Of a stretch of 64,000 nt of DNA, positions 52,573 to 62,175 are shown piece after piece. Within the stretch, counting starts at the first letter, position 1. Every line of letters starts with the position of its first letter. The notes beneath the pieces were generated by a model that worked only from the letters and a program-made list of their open reading frames with translations, was not told the origin of the DNA and made no database searches. Source of the stretch: Paraburkholderia haematera (lineage in GTDB: Bacteria; Pseudomonadota; Gammaproteobacteria; Burkholderiales; Burkholderiaceae). A program made the translations under genes and the position numbers. The stretch spans positions 88,956 to 152,955 of the forward strand of contig NZ_CAJNBK010000015.1 in the NCBI RefSeq assembly GCF_905220975.1. The letters are read 5' to 3'.

Positions 52573-54180
52573 TCAAAGTTGTGCGTTAACAGGCAATAGG
52601 GAGAATAGACCCGTTAGCGCGTTCCGGTAAAAACCCGCCTGCGGATCGAAAATATAGGTGCGGCGCGCGCCATTCTCGACGTCGGTCCAGACGAGCGGCG
52701 AAAGAGGTGCGCCGATCGAGCGCAGATAGGCGAGTTGCGCCGGGTCTGCGAGCGTGACGCGATAGCTGATTTCGGGAGCGATTGCACGCTCGAAGATCTG
52801 CGCGACCTGTTCGGCGAGCGGTGGGCTATGGATCACCAGCGTTTGCTCAGTGTTCAGATTGGCGGAGCGCGGATCGAGATTCATCGAACCGATCACCAGA
52901 ATCTTGCGGTCGATAACATAGGTTTTTGCGTGCAGGCTGGTTCGCGAGTTCGATCCAATCAGACCGGTGCGCGACGCTTTCTGCTGCGGTTTGTATTCAT
53001 ACAACTCCACGCCCTGTTGCAGCAGGGGCACGCGAAAAGGGCTATAGCCGGCTTGCACGGCCACCGCGTCGGTTGCGGCGAGCGAATTGGTCAGCACGGC
53101 GATGCGTACGCCCCGATGGGTCAGTTCGCCGGCCGCTTTGACGCCGGTCTCGTGCGGGACGAAATAGGGCGAAATGATCAGAAAATCTTTCTGCGCGTCG
53201 CGCATCAGCTCGCCCAGTCGCTGCATGGGCGGGCTGACGTAGTCCGGCGACGGATGTTCGATCTTCTCCGGCCGGTCCGCCTTGAATTCGGCCGGCGCCC
53301 AGGTCAAGCCGAGTTGATCGTTGGCAATCTGCGACGCGAGCGGCGTCGCGTTCAGCGGTTTCGCGTTGTATGGATCGGCGTTGGTGCGCCAGTGCTGACG
53401 TAAATCGTCGCGGGTCTGGTCGAGCTCCTTCGCGTCGAACTTCTGTTTGTTCAGCACCCGCAGCGGATAGGCGATGCTGCTGTTCCAGTAGTCGTCGAAA
53501 CTGGCGGAGACGTCGGCGGTAATCGGGCCGGCGGCGAGTACGTCGAGGTCGCGGAACTGCAGCGTTTCGCTGGCGCTGAAATATTCGTCGCCGAGATTGC
53601 GGCCGCCCACGATAGCCAACTGGTTGTCGGCGATCATCGACTTGTTGTGCATGCGGCGCGTGAAATGGCCGATCTGCGTGAAGACGTTGGTCGTGCTTTC
53701 GACCATGCCTTCCTGCGCGCTGCCGAACGGATTGAAGACGCGGATATCGATGTTGTCGTGCGAGTTCAGGCCCGCCATCGTGCGGTCGATGTCGTCGAAG
53801 TTCAGATCGTCGACCAGCATGCGCACTTTCACCCCGTGGTCGGCCACGTAGAGGGCGGCGCCGAGCAGCAGCTTGCCCGTGGTGTCCTCGTTGGCGATGT
53901 AGTACTGCATGTCGAGCGTTTTCGTCGCCGCGCGCGCGAGCGCGATGCGCATCTGCAAGGCGTCGGTGCCGCTCGACAGGACCCGGAAACCGGATTCGTT
54001 CGGATGCGCGGCTTCGAGCGGTGCAAGGGCCGTGTGAAGTGGCGTTGTTTCAGTGGCGGGCAGTGCGTGGGTAACCGGACGGTCGAACGCGGTGGCGGGA
54101 GGCTTGGTGGCGCAAGCGGTCAGGCATGCAGTTGCGCAGCACAGCAGGAAGACATGTCTTGTCGAGCGCCAATGCGGCAT
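52573..54180 (-). CDS. phospholipase D-family (cardiolipin synthase C-like) lipoprotein
   Basis: 535 residues. Lipobox CLTAC with Cys23 after a hydrophobic segment. Two HKD motifs: HNKSMIADNQLAIVGGRNLG and HAKTYVIDRKILVIGSMNLD, so a full PLD-type active site. Resembles ClsC/YmdC, which makes cardiolipin from phosphatidylglycerol and phosphatidylethanolamine. ATG 54180 is preferred since the signal peptide starts there; the open frame continues to 54426. Its stop lies 17 bases before the fumC start. Confidence 0.85.
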   Translation of the reverse strand: MPHWRSTRHVFLLCCATACLTACATKPPATAFDRPVTHALPATETTPLHTALAPLEAAHPNESGFRVLSSGTDALQMRIALARAATKTLDMQYYIANEDTTGKLLLGAALYVADHGVKVRMLVDDLNFDDIDRTMAGLNSHDNIDIRVFNPFGSAQEGMVESTTNVFTQIGHFTRRMHNKSMIADNQLAIVGGRNLGDEYFSASETLQFRDLDVLAAGPITADVSASFDDYWNSSIAYPLRVLNKQKFDAKELDQTRDDLRQHWRTNADPYNAKPLNATPLASQIANDQLGLTWAPAEFKADRPEKIEHPSPDYVSPPMQRLGELMRDAQKDFLIISPYFVPHETGVKAAGELTHRGVRIAVLTNSLAATDAVAVQAGYSPFRVPLLQQGVELYEYKPQQKASRTGLIGSNSRTSLHAKTYVIDRKILVIGSMNLDPRSANLNTEQTLVIHSPPLAEQVAQIFERAIAPEISYRVTLADPAQLAYLRSIGAPLSPLVWTDVENGARRTYIFDPQAGFYRNALTGLFSLLPVNAQL

Positions 54181-54539
54181 TCCCCCAACCACCCAATCTC
54201 CCACTCCCCAAAGGGGACCTCTTTCGGAGCGAGCGGCTTTCTTCGGTGCGGAGGACGTTCCTTTGAGCAGCGAATCTTCTTCCGGGCTCAGGACTTCCGA
54301 CGGGGTGGAGGACCTCTCCCAGGGCGTGCCGAACGCGCCCTCGCGATGCAGCGCAGTCTGATTGTGATTGTGACGCCACCACACGCTGTTTCTCCCTTTT
54401 GCAGGCTTCTCATGGCGGCAGCGCATACGGCTCGATCACGCTGTCGGGGAATCCATTCTAAGGGGAATCGGGCGTGCGAGCCTTCAAGATCGGCGGCACG
54501 ATCAGTTCGACCGTACGCGCCGCTTCGGCTTTGCCTCGG
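54181..54539. other. gap between PLD-family gene and MATE gene
   Basis: 359 bases, no supported gene. The PLD frame stays open for 82 codons upstream of the chosen ATG (to 54426), but the translation (rich in Ser, Lys, Glu) has no recognisable feature. No strong promoter or terminator identified. Confidence 0.5.
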
Positions 54540-55952
54540 TCACTTCGCCGGGGCAGGCGGTGCGTCTGGCGTGACCGGCACGCGCCGCAAGCTGAGTTTG
54601 TGAAAGCGGAGCGTCATCAGCAGCGCAACGCTCGCGAGGCCGGCCGCGAGTCCCCACCACAAGCCGCGCGCGCCCATCCCGAAGTGAAATGCCAGCACGT
54701 AACCGGTCGGAAAGCCGATGACCCAGTACCCGAAGGTCGCGGCGATCATCGGCACGCGGGTGTCCTTCAGGCCGCGCAGGCAGCCTGAGCCGACCGTCTG
54801 CATGCCGTCGACGATCTGGAAGATCGCGGCCACGCCGAGCAGCGAACTCGCCAGTGTGACCGTCGCTTTGTTGGCCGGGTCGTCGAGATGCAGATACAGG
54901 CCGACGATCCAGTGCGGCGCGGCGATCAGCACGATGCCTGACAGCGTCATGAAGCCGACGCCGAGCGCGAGCGCGACGAAACCCGCGTGGCGCGCGGCGA
55001 GTGGCTGGCCGGCGCCCGACCAGTAGCCGACCCGCACATTCGCCGCCTGGCCGATCGCGAGCGGCACCATGAAGGCCACCGAGGCGACGTTCAACGCGAT
55101 CTGATGCGCGGCCAGTTGCGATTCGCCGAGCAGGCCGACCATCAGGCCGGTGGCGAGGAACAGGGTCGACTCGACGCCGTAGGTGATCGCGACGGGCCAG
55201 CCGATGCCGAATAGCTCGCCCATCAACGGCACGTTCGGCCGCGTCGCGACGACGAAGTGCTTGTAGCGTGGCCGCAGATGCAGCAAAGCCATCAGCACCA
55301 GCGCGCTCAGCCAGACGGTGATCGAGGTGGCCGCCGCCGAACCGAGAAAACCTAAGCGCGGCAGTCCGTAGACGCCGTGAATCAGTCCGTAATTGAGAAA
55401 ACCGTTGACGAACACGCTGACAATCGACACCCACAGGAGCCGCTTGGCCGCGCCGATGGCCGGCAGGAATGAACGCATCAGGCCAACGCCGATCAGGCTG
55501 CCGAGCGAGCCCCAACGCAAGACCGCCGCGTATTCGCCGACGTTGTGCGCAAGCAGCGCGGGTTCGCCGAACGCCAGCAGGATCGGCGTGGCGAACGACA
55601 GCAGAAAGAACGCGGGCACCGACAGCAGCACCGACAACACAAAGCCGGTCCAGTAGATATGCGGCACCCGGCCCTCGTCCTGCGCGCCGCGTGCATGCGA
55701 CACGCTCACGCTGACGGAGGTGAGTACACCCTGCAGCAGCGTGACCACGACAAAGAACAGGTTGGCGCCGAGGCCGCCGGCGGCGAGCGCGTCGGGGCCG
55801 AGCGAGCCGAGCAGGATCGTGTCGGTCACGCCCATCGCCATTTGCGAAAGTTGCGCGATGGCGAGCGGGGCCGCGAGCCGGGCGGTGTCGGCGGCGTGGC
55901 GGGTCAGGGTCGGCGGCCGGGCGGCCACCCGGGTGAAGCCGGATTGAGTCAT
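54540..55952 (-). CDS. norM: MATE-family multidrug efflux transporter
   Basis: 470 residues, twelve predicted membrane segments in two homologous halves; LAIAQLSQMAMGVTDTILLG is the N-terminal MATE signature and LFGIGWPVAITYGVESTLFL opens the second half. Exports cationic drugs in exchange for Na+ or H+. Symbol used for family similarity to NorM. Monocistronic minus-strand gene. Confidence 0.88.
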   Translation of the reverse strand: MTQSGFTRVAARPPTLTRHAADTARLAAPLAIAQLSQMAMGVTDTILLGSLGPDALAAGGLGANLFFVVVTLLQGVLTSVSVSVSHARGAQDEGRVPHIYWTGFVLSVLLSVPAFFLLSFATPILLAFGEPALLAHNVGEYAAVLRWGSLGSLIGVGLMRSFLPAIGAAKRLLWVSIVSVFVNGFLNYGLIHGVYGLPRLGFLGSAAATSITVWLSALVLMALLHLRPRYKHFVVATRPNVPLMGELFGIGWPVAITYGVESTLFLATGLMVGLLGESQLAAHQIALNVASVAFMVPLAIGQAANVRVGYWSGAGQPLAARHAGFVALALGVGFMTLSGIVLIAAPHWIVGLYLHLDDPANKATVTLASSLLGVAAIFQIVDGMQTVGSGCLRGLKDTRVPMIAATFGYWVIGFPTGYVLAFHFGMGARGLWWGLAAGLASVALLMTLRFHKLSLRRVPVTPDAPPAPAK

Positions 55953-56300
55953 GGAGCGCTTGAAAGCGGAAGGGGCGACAGCGTGGCGGCGGACGCGAGC
56001 CGGACGATTCGCGGGGCGTGCGCGCTGCCGGTGGGTGGCGGAATGCGGAGGCTCACCGAAAGCGTAGGGCGGCTGTCAGCCGATTGTTTGTCTGTCGAAA
56101 CTGACAGCTTATTGCTTAGGCGCGGGGATGTCGATGGAGGAAGCACGATTTTGGTGCGTGCGGTCTTCCGAGTTTTCGGACTCGACGGCCTGGATGACGG
56201 ACCGTTGGCCGGCGGTCTTCGACCTGGGGCTCTTTGCCGCCAGTCGCCGGGCTAGCGTTTTTTGCCTGCAAATGTGACCCGGGACTGGCGATGCAACGCA
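55953..56300. other. gap between MATE gene and S4-domain gene
   Basis: 348 bases without a supported gene. It holds CTGTCGAAACTGACAG (56092-56107), a dyad upstream of the MATE gene, and GC-rich sequence up to the S4 gene stop. No promoter or terminator is clear. Confidence 0.5.
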
Positions 56301-56519
56301 TCAAGCCTCATGCACTGCAATTCGCGTATCGCCGAGCAGCACGACCTGACCCGCGCGGATTTTGCAGGTTTTACGCGTTTCGACCCGGCCGTCGACGGTC
56401 ACCGCGCCGTCCGCGACCATCATTTTCGCCGACCCGCCGCTGTCCGCGAGCCCCGTTATCTTCAGGAGATTGTGCAGTTCGACGTAATCGCCGGTCAGTG
56501 TGAAATCGAGGTTGGGCAT
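56301..56519 (-). CDS. S4-domain RNA-binding protein (YbcJ-like)
   Basis: 72 residues, a single S4 domain: LHNLLKITGLADSGGSAKMM and VTVDGRVETRKTCKIRAGQVV. E. coli YbcJ is the model and is linked to ribosome assembly only loosely. Met at 56519 gives the family start; the frame is open to 56585. No nearby partner. Confidence 0.85.
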   Translation of the reverse strand: MPNLDFTLTGDYVELHNLLKITGLADSGGSAKMMVADGAVTVDGRVETRKTCKIRAGQVVLLGDTRIAVHEA

Positions 56520-56826
56520 AGCGTTTGCGCCTTGAAGCAAAGGGTTCGCATCATAAGCCAGAAGCTTGCCCTGAATGAAAGCCACTGTGGTGCCGGACTT
56601 CGCTCAGGCAATTGCAAGCAGATGTTATGTAGTTGTCAGAAAATGAAACGTTCCGTAACACCGGTCGTAAGTTACGAACTTCACTCGTAAAGTGGGGGTC
56701 TGTAGTAAAGCCTGCTGGATCTTTTCCGGCAAAGACCAGACCGGGTGAGGCGCGCATGAAACGCATCTCAACGTGCCGTGCCGGATAAGGCGCCCATGTC
56801 ACAACAATTTTAGAGAGGATTTAGCC
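56520..56826. other. gap between S4-domain gene and the secreted-protein gene
   Basis: 307 bases, AT-richer than its neighbours. Contains the palindrome AAGTTACGAACTT (56669-56681), followed within 15 bases by CGTAAAGTG. No gene or consensus promoter recognised; probably the control region of the gene at 56827. Confidence 0.5.
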
Positions 56827-57282
56827 ATGACCAAGATTCGTACGCTCCTGATCGGTACCGCCCTGACTGCTTTTGCCGCAACCGCTGCGGTCGCGCAGAC
56901 CGCGCAACCGGCCGCCGGTATGAACGGCCAGGCACAGGTCCAGACCCAGGGCACCGATCTGGCGCCCGCAGCACCGGCCGCGCACGGTGTGCAACCGGCG
57001 ACGCCGGCTCCGGCGCATCTCACGGCATCGGGCTCGACCGATCCGCTGGTGCAGAAGCGCGACGCCGACGCACAGGCCAATGCCGCATACAAGGCGTCGA
57101 AGAAGGCGTCCAAGGCGGAGTTGACGCAACAGCAAAAGGCTGCCAAGTCGCAGTACAACGAGCAGGTGCGTGACGCCAAGATCAACCAGAAGGCTGACAA
57201 GCAGACTGCCAACAATGAAATGAAGATGAACATGCAAGGCCAGGCAGCCGATCAGGACGTCGGCGCTGACGTCAAGCACTAA
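56827..57282 (+). CDS. small secreted protein of unknown function
   Basis: 151 residues with a signal peptide ending AVAQ (about 1-23). The middle is Ala/Pro/Gln-rich; the second half is a charged, Lys/Ala/Gln-rich probable helix (AYKASKKASKAELTQQQKAA and on). SD GAGGA precedes ATG 56827. No family recognised. It resembles Lys/Ala-rich periplasmic proteins of Burkholderia but nothing more can be said. Followed by a strong terminator. Confidence 0.72.
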   Translation: MTKIRTLLIGTALTAFAATAAVAQTAQPAAGMNGQAQVQTQGTDLAPAAPAAHGVQPATPAPAHLTASGSTDPLVQKRDADAQANAAYKASKKASKAELTQQQKAAKSQYNEQVRDAKINQKADKQTANNEMKMNMQGQAADQDVGADVKH

Positions 57283-57337
57283 CCCGCGTCTCAACGCAAC
57301 GGGCGTGACGGCAAGTTGAGCCGCCGCGCCGAACCAG

Positions 57338-57374
57338 AATGGCCCGGAGCGCAATTGCGCCCGGGCCATTTTTT
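57338..57374 (+). terminator. intrinsic terminator after the secreted-protein gene
   Basis: AATGGCCCGG with an inner GCGCAATTGCGC, then CCGGGCCATTTTTT. Confidence 0.9.
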
Positions 57375-57413
57375 GTGCACGGTAAGGAAAAAAGGGCCGA
57401 TTGTCTCCGAAGG

Positions 57414-57429
57414 TTGTATGGATATACAG
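57414..57429 (+). promoter_or_regulatory. LexA-like box over the start of the UvrD-like gene
   Basis: TTGTATGGATATACAG matches CTGT-N8-ACAG except for T at the first base, with an AT-rich core, and is followed by TATG. It overlaps the ATG at 57418, where a bound repressor would block initiation or transcription. E. coli uvrD is itself SOS-controlled. Confidence 0.4.
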
Positions 57430-59634
57430 TATGCGTCGCCGCGTCCACTCCCTCTCAGGCCCAAATCCACCGTGCTCCCCGTCGCTGAATCTCCGCCGCC
57501 GTCCGATTCCGGTACCGATTCCGGTACCGACACCGCCGCATGGCTGGCCAAGCTCAATGACGCGCAACGAGCAGCCGTCGAATACGGCGCCGACAGTCCC
57601 AACGCACCGCCGGGCGCGCTGCTGGTGATAGCGGGGGCCGGCTCCGGCAAGACCAATACGCTGGCGCACCGGGTCGCCAATCTGGTGGTGAAGGGCGCCG
57701 ATCCGCGCCGTATCCTGCTGCTGACCTTCTCGCGCCGCGCCGCGCTCGAAATGACCCGCCGCGTTACGCGCATCGCCGCAGCGGCGCTTGGCACGCGCGC
57801 CGCGCTGGCACAAGGGCTGACGTGGTCCGGAACCTTCCATAGCGTCGGCGCGCGGCTATTGCGCGAATACGCGGACCTGATCGGCCTCGCACCCGCCTTC
57901 ACGATCAACGACCGTGAGGATTCCGCTGACCTGATGAATCTCGTGCGCCATGAGCTCGGTTTGTCGGCGAAAGAGCGGCGGTTTCCGGCCAAGGGCGCTT
58001 GTTTCTCGATCTACTCGCGCGTGGTGAACACGGGCGCGTCGCTCGCCGACGTGCTCAACGGCGCGTTTCCATGGTGCCGCGAGTGGGAGGCCGATCTGCG
58101 CATGCTGTTCGCCGCCTATGTCGATGCCAAGCAGAAGCAGAGCGTCCTCGACTACGACGACCTGCTGCTTTACTGGTCGCATATGGCTGCCGAGCCAGCC
58201 ATCGCGGCCGACCTGTCGGCGCGCTTCGATCACGTTCTGGTCGACGAGTATCAGGACACCAACCGCTTGCAGGCGTCGATCCTGCTCGCGCTGAAGCCTG
58301 ATGGCCGCGGCCTGACCGTGGTCGGCGACGACGCCCAATCGATCTACTCGTTTCGCGGTGCGACGGTGCGCAACATTCTCGAGTTCCCGGCGCACTTCAA
58401 TCCGCCGGCGAGGCAGATCACGCTCGAGCGCAATTACCGCTCGACCGAACCGATTCTGGCTGCGTCGAATGCGGTGATCGAGCTCGCCAGCGAGCGCTAC
58501 ACAAAGAATCTGTGGACCGACAGGGCCTCGGCGCAGCGCCCGCGTCTGGTGACGGTCGCCGACGAAGCGGATCAGGCGCGCTACATCGTCGAACAGGTGC
58601 TCGAGGCGCGCGAGCAGGGCATGAAGCTCAAGTCACAGGCGGTGCTGTTTCGGGCCGCCCATCACAGCGCCGCGCTTGAGATCGAACTGACCCGGCGCAA
58701 CATTCCTTTCGTGAAGTTCGGCGGCCTGAAGTTTCTCGACTCGGTGCATGTCAAGGATGTGCTCGCCGTGCTGCGCTGGGCGGAGAATCCGCGCGACCGT
58801 GTCGCGGGCTTTCGTGTCGTGCAACTGCTGCCGGGCGTGGGGCCCGCCACCGCCGCGAAAGTGCTCGACGAGGTCGCGGCCCGGGCCGGCGCCGGCAATC
58901 CGGCCGATCTCGCTCATAGCGCCGGTGGTGCGCTGGCTGCCTTTGCGCCGCCCGCTCGTGCTCAGGAAGACTGGCATCCGTTCGTCAAGCTGATGTCGAG
59001 CGTTTATGGGCGGCAGACGCCGTGGCCGGCCGAGTTCGAGAGGGTGCGGCGCTGGTACGAACCGCATCTCGAGCGTAATCATGAGGACGCGGCGATCCGT
59101 CATGCGGACGTGTTGCAGATGGAAAGCATCGCGGGCACGTACCCGTCGCGCGAGCGTTTCCTGACCGAATTGACGCTCGATCCGCCCGACGCCACCAGTG
59201 GCGAATCCGGCGTGCCTTTGATCGACGAGGACTACCTGATTCTGTCCACGATTCATTCGGCGAAGGGGCAGGAGTGGCGCAACGTGTTCGTGCTGAATGG
59301 CGTCGACGGTTGTATTCCGTCCGATCTCGGCACTGGCAGCGAAGAGGAAATCGACGAGGAGCGCCGCCTGCTATATGTGGCGATGACGCGCGCGAAAGAA
59401 GATCTGCAGATCGTCGTGCCGCAGCGCTTTTACGTGCACAACCAGACCCATATGGGCGACCGTCACGTGTGGGCGTCGCGCACGCGGTTCATCCCGGCGC
59501 ATCTGATGCCTTTGTTCGACGCCTACGCCTGGCCCCGCGTGGCGGTGCCGGGCGCGCCGACGGCGGCAGGACTGGCCGCGGCGGCGCGGGCGAAGATCGA
59601 GATTGGGGCCCGGCTCAGGAAGATGTGGGATTGA
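57418..59634 (+). CDS. UvrD/Rep-family ATP-dependent DNA helicase
   Basis: 738 residues, SF1A. Motifs in order: AGAGSGKTNTL (I), then a DYDDLL segment, LVDEYQDTN (II), VVGDDAQSIYSFRGA (III), LERNYRS (IV), ILSTIHSAKGQEW (V) and EERRLLYVAMTRAKEDL (VI). No nuclease or RecB-like C-terminal domain, so it is UvrD/PcrA-like in design though of unequal length. N-terminal ~35 residues include a 12-bp direct repeat (GATTCCGGTACC twice). ATG 57418 preferred; an ATG-type start at 57316 is possible. Confidence 0.9.
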   Translation: MDIQYASPRPLPLRPKSTVLPVAESPPPSDSGTDSGTDTAAWLAKLNDAQRAAVEYGADSPNAPPGALLVIAGAGSGKTNTLAHRVANLVVKGADPRRILLLTFSRRAALEMTRRVTRIAAAALGTRAALAQGLTWSGTFHSVGARLLREYADLIGLAPAFTINDREDSADLMNLVRHELGLSAKERRFPAKGACFSIYSRVVNTGASLADVLNGAFPWCREWEADLRMLFAAYVDAKQKQSVLDYDDLLLYWSHMAAEPAIAADLSARFDHVLVDEYQDTNRLQASILLALKPDGRGLTVVGDDAQSIYSFRGATVRNILEFPAHFNPPARQITLERNYRSTEPILAASNAVIELASERYTKNLWTDRASAQRPRLVTVADEADQARYIVEQVLEAREQGMKLKSQAVLFRAAHHSAALEIELTRRNIPFVKFGGLKFLDSVHVKDVLAVLRWAENPRDRVAGFRVVQLLPGVGPATAAKVLDEVAARAGAGNPADLAHSAGGALAAFAPPARAQEDWHPFVKLMSSVYGRQTPWPAEFERVRRWYEPHLERNHEDAAIRHADVLQMESIAGTYPSRERFLTELTLDPPDATSGESGVPLIDEDYLILSTIHSAKGQEWRNVFVLNGVDGCIPSDLGTGSEEEIDEERRLLYVAMTRAKEDLQIVVPQRFYVHNQTHMGDRHVWASRTRFIPAHLMPLFDAYAWPRVAVPGAPTAAGLAAAARAKIEIGARLRKMWD

Positions 59635-59639
59635 CCGGG

Positions 59640-60407
59640 TTACCGCGACTGCCGTTGTTGCTGCTGTGGCGCCGGGCGCGGCGGCACGAAGAAATTGCGC
59701 AGCCATGCGGCGAGGCGTGAGAACACGTCATACGGTTCTTCGACGAAAATCTCCGGCTTCAACAAGCGCAGGTACTCCATGATCTGCTGCGCTTCCTGCT
59801 TCTGGAAAGAGCCGTGCGAAATGCCGAGGCGCAACAGGCCGCGCAGTTCGCCGAGCTTTTCACGCGCGGTGCTGCCCACGCCGGTTTCGCACGCCACTTT
59901 GGCTTCGTAGACGCGTTGGCGCAGCGATTCCACCAGACGCCAGGCCGGTGTCTGCATGATTTCCTCGAGCGCCTGGATGTCCTGCGCCGCGCCCTTGATC
60001 TGCGCCGCGAGCGGATCGATCAGTGCTGCGTCGCCTTCCGCTTCCTTGACGATGGCCGCCGCCCAGTCGCGGCATTGCTTGGCGAGCTCTTCCGGCGTCC
60101 ATTCCGAGCGGGCCGCAAAGCCGAAGCCGAATTCCTCCGCCTGCCGCATCAGAATCGCGACGACGTCCGGGAATTCCTTGTCCAGCGTGCGTTTTGCCCA
60201 CGCGTACTGGCCACCTTGCAACATCCGCTGAACGGCGTGTTCTGTCAGCGGCACCATATTGTCGAGCAGCTTGGCGCGCAAAAAGTCCTCAAACGACGGC
60301 GTCGCGAACTGCGGATCGAGCTTCAGCGAAACCCGCAAAAAAGCGTCGAAGTCCTTGCGCAGCGTCGCAATGGTCTCGTCTTTGAGCGTGAGGGTGATTT
60401 GACCCAT
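59640..60407 (-). CDS. conserved protein of unknown function
   Basis: 255 residues, helix-rich and soluble, no signal peptide. Starts MGQITLTLKDETIATLRKDF; later EVWK-like acidic/helical stretches, QDIQALEEIMQTPAWRLVES and a C-terminal Pro/Gln-rich tail (PPRPAPQQQQRQSR). Not recognised. It converges with the UvrD-like gene, with only 5 bases between stops. Confidence 0.7.
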   Translation of the reverse strand: MGQITLTLKDETIATLRKDFDAFLRVSLKLDPQFATPSFEDFLRAKLLDNMVPLTEHAVQRMLQGGQYAWAKRTLDKEFPDVVAILMRQAEEFGFGFAARSEWTPEELAKQCRDWAAAIVKEAEGDAALIDPLAAQIKGAAQDIQALEEIMQTPAWRLVESLRQRVYEAKVACETGVGSTAREKLGELRGLLRLGISHGSFQKQEAQQIMEYLRLLKPEIFVEEPYDVFSRLAAWLRNFFVPPRPAPQQQQRQSR

Positions 60408-60740
60408 GTGTTATCCCGTTTGGTCCTGCCGCGCGGCCTCGTCATGTCGCCCGATTGCATCCGGGCCCAGTGAGACGCGACGCCAAATGCCGGCGCGGTT
60501 GATTCCTGCCTGTTGCCGCGTAACCAGCGGGATGCATCCCGATGAGCGGACCTCGACTGCATATCGGCGGATTGAAGGGAAACTTAAGGGTGCAGAAGGC
60601 CTGGGCGGCGGCTTTAGAGAGATGTGTCGCCTGCGAGCGCGGCGGGCGGTGGCCGCCGCCGCCCCGTGCCGAGCCAGGCGCGCCTGGCGCCCATGACGGC
60701 GTGGGCGCCTTCGATACGCGGTGTGGACCTCGAACCGCGC
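60408..60740. other. gap between unknown gene and azlD
   Basis: 333 bases with high GC and no gene found. Has the small palindrome GGGATGCATCCC (60530-60541) and GC-rich inverted segments, none ending in a T-run. No promoter for the minus-strand gene recognised. Confidence 0.5.
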
Positions 60741-61064
60741 TTATTTGAGCACGACCCCTTGCCAAACAAAAAAGACCGTCAGGCCGACCGCGATGGTCAG
60801 GAGCGGCCGCCGCGTCAGCGCGCTGACGACGATGGCGGCCAATGCTCCGACCAGTTGCGGATTGCGCCAGGTCAATTCGGCGTCGGTGCCGTGTGGCGAG
60901 ACCGCCATCGGGACGATGATTGCCGTCAGCACGGTGACGGGCACAAAGTCAAGCGCGGTGCGTACGAGCGGCGGAAACACCAGCCGGTCGCCGAGCACGA
61001 AGACGGCGGCGCGGATCACCCACGTAATGGCGGCCATGCCGATGATCAGAACGACGTAGTTCAT
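60741..61064 (-). CDS. azlD: AzlD-family branched-chain amino acid exporter subunit
   Basis: 107 residues, about four membrane segments; MNYVVLIIGMAAITWVIRAA and LVFPPLVRTALDFVPVTVL are AzlD-like. Works with AzlC to export branched-chain amino acids. ATG at 61064 overlaps the azlC stop (ATGA). Confidence 0.88.
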   Translation of the reverse strand: MNYVVLIIGMAAITWVIRAAVFVLGDRLVFPPLVRTALDFVPVTVLTAIIVPMAVSPHGTDAELTWRNPQLVGALAAIVVSALTRRPLLTIAVGLTVFFVWQGVVLK

Positions 61065-61924
61065 TGCGACGCTCCCGCGGTTTCCTGCGAGGGTGTTTGC
61101 GAGATTTTCCGCGGAGATTCTTGAGGGGATTCTTGCGGGGCTTCCTGCGAGGTTTCGGGTGACGCATTTTGCGAGGATTCGCGATGTCCCCGCGCGCCTC
61201 GCCGAAGTCGCGGCGACGACAGCAAAACACCGATTGCCACGCCCGCGAACACGGCGCCGAGCAGGCCGAGCTTGTATGGCCAGGCCTGCCAGAGGAACGC
61301 CAGCGTGCCCGCGGTGACGGCCGCCGCGATATAGCGCAGCGCGACGAGCTGCGGCACCACGATCGCAATGAAGGTGGCGACCATCGCGAAATCGAGCCCG
61401 AGCGACTGCAGGCCCGGAAAGGCCGCGCCGAACAGCAGGCCGGCGAGGGTCCAGATCTGCCAGTTCAGGTACATCGCCAGACCCGCGCCAAAGAAGTAGT
61501 GTGGGCCGACCGTGCCGGGCTCCCGGTGCCGGTAGTGTTCCCACGCGACGGCGAAGACTTCGTCGGTGAGCAGTGCGCCGAGGGCCCAGCGCCAGCGCGG
61601 GGGCAGATGCGCGACATGCGGGGCGAGCGTCGCGCTATACAGCACGTGACGCAGATTGACGACGAGCGTGGTCGCCCAGATCACCGCAAAACTGGCGTGG
61701 CCGGCGATCAGACCCAGCGCGATGAATTGCGCGGAGCCGGCGAACACAACGAGCGACATCAACTGCCCGTGCCATAGATGCAGCGGGCCAGTCGCGACCA
61801 GGGTGCCGAAGATCACGCCGAAGGGCGCCGCGCCGACCATCATCGGGATGATGTCGCGCGCGCCGGCGGTGAATTCCTTTAGATGGCCTGTGCCTGAGGG
61901 CCGGCCGGGGTTGGGATGGGTCAA
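61061..61924 (-). CDS. azlC: AzlC-family branched-chain amino acid exporter subunit
   Basis: 287 residues from TTG 61924, selected because AAGGAGG stands 5 bases upstream and no in-frame ATG fits the family start. Transport core ~ residues 20-240 (VGAAPFGVIFGTLVATG, GSAQFIALGLIAGHASFAVI). A ~45-residue Ser/Gln/Glu/Pro tail (SPETSQEAPQESPQESPRK and on) extends the C-terminus. Coupled to azlD; AraC regulator upstream in the same direction. Confidence 0.87.
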   Translation of the reverse strand: MTHPNPGRPSGTGHLKEFTAGARDIIPMMVGAAPFGVIFGTLVATGPLHLWHGQLMSLVVFAGSAQFIALGLIAGHASFAVIWATTLVVNLRHVLYSATLAPHVAHLPPRWRWALGALLTDEVFAVAWEHYRHREPGTVGPHYFFGAGLAMYLNWQIWTLAGLLFGAAFPGLQSLGLDFAMVATFIAIVVPQLVALRYIAAAVTAGTLAFLWQAWPYKLGLLGAVFAGVAIGVLLSSPRLRRGARGHRESSQNASPETSQEAPQESPQESPRKISQTPSQETAGASQ

Positions 61925-62175
61925 TCTTGCCTCCTTGATTCGGGAAGCATAGCGAGTGGAAGCGGGCGGGGCTTGTACGTTCTTGCGGTGAGCGCGTGGA
62001 TGCCGTGGTGGACGGTTGCGGGATGCCACGCCCGATGCAATTTGCGAGGCGGCTGGCGGCTGGCGGCGGATGGCGGGGCGAATCGGGTCGGCGCGGAGCG
62101 GAGCCTCAAAAGAGGTCGGACCTGAGATTGCATTGCTGCACGACTGTCGGCGCATTGCCGTCCGAGAGTCTTGCG

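Noticed and set aside
56092..56107. CTGTCGAAACTGACAG as a LexA box for the MATE gene
   Set aside because: It fits CTGT-N8-ACAG, but the core is not AT-rich and it lies 140 bases from the gene with no promoter overlap.
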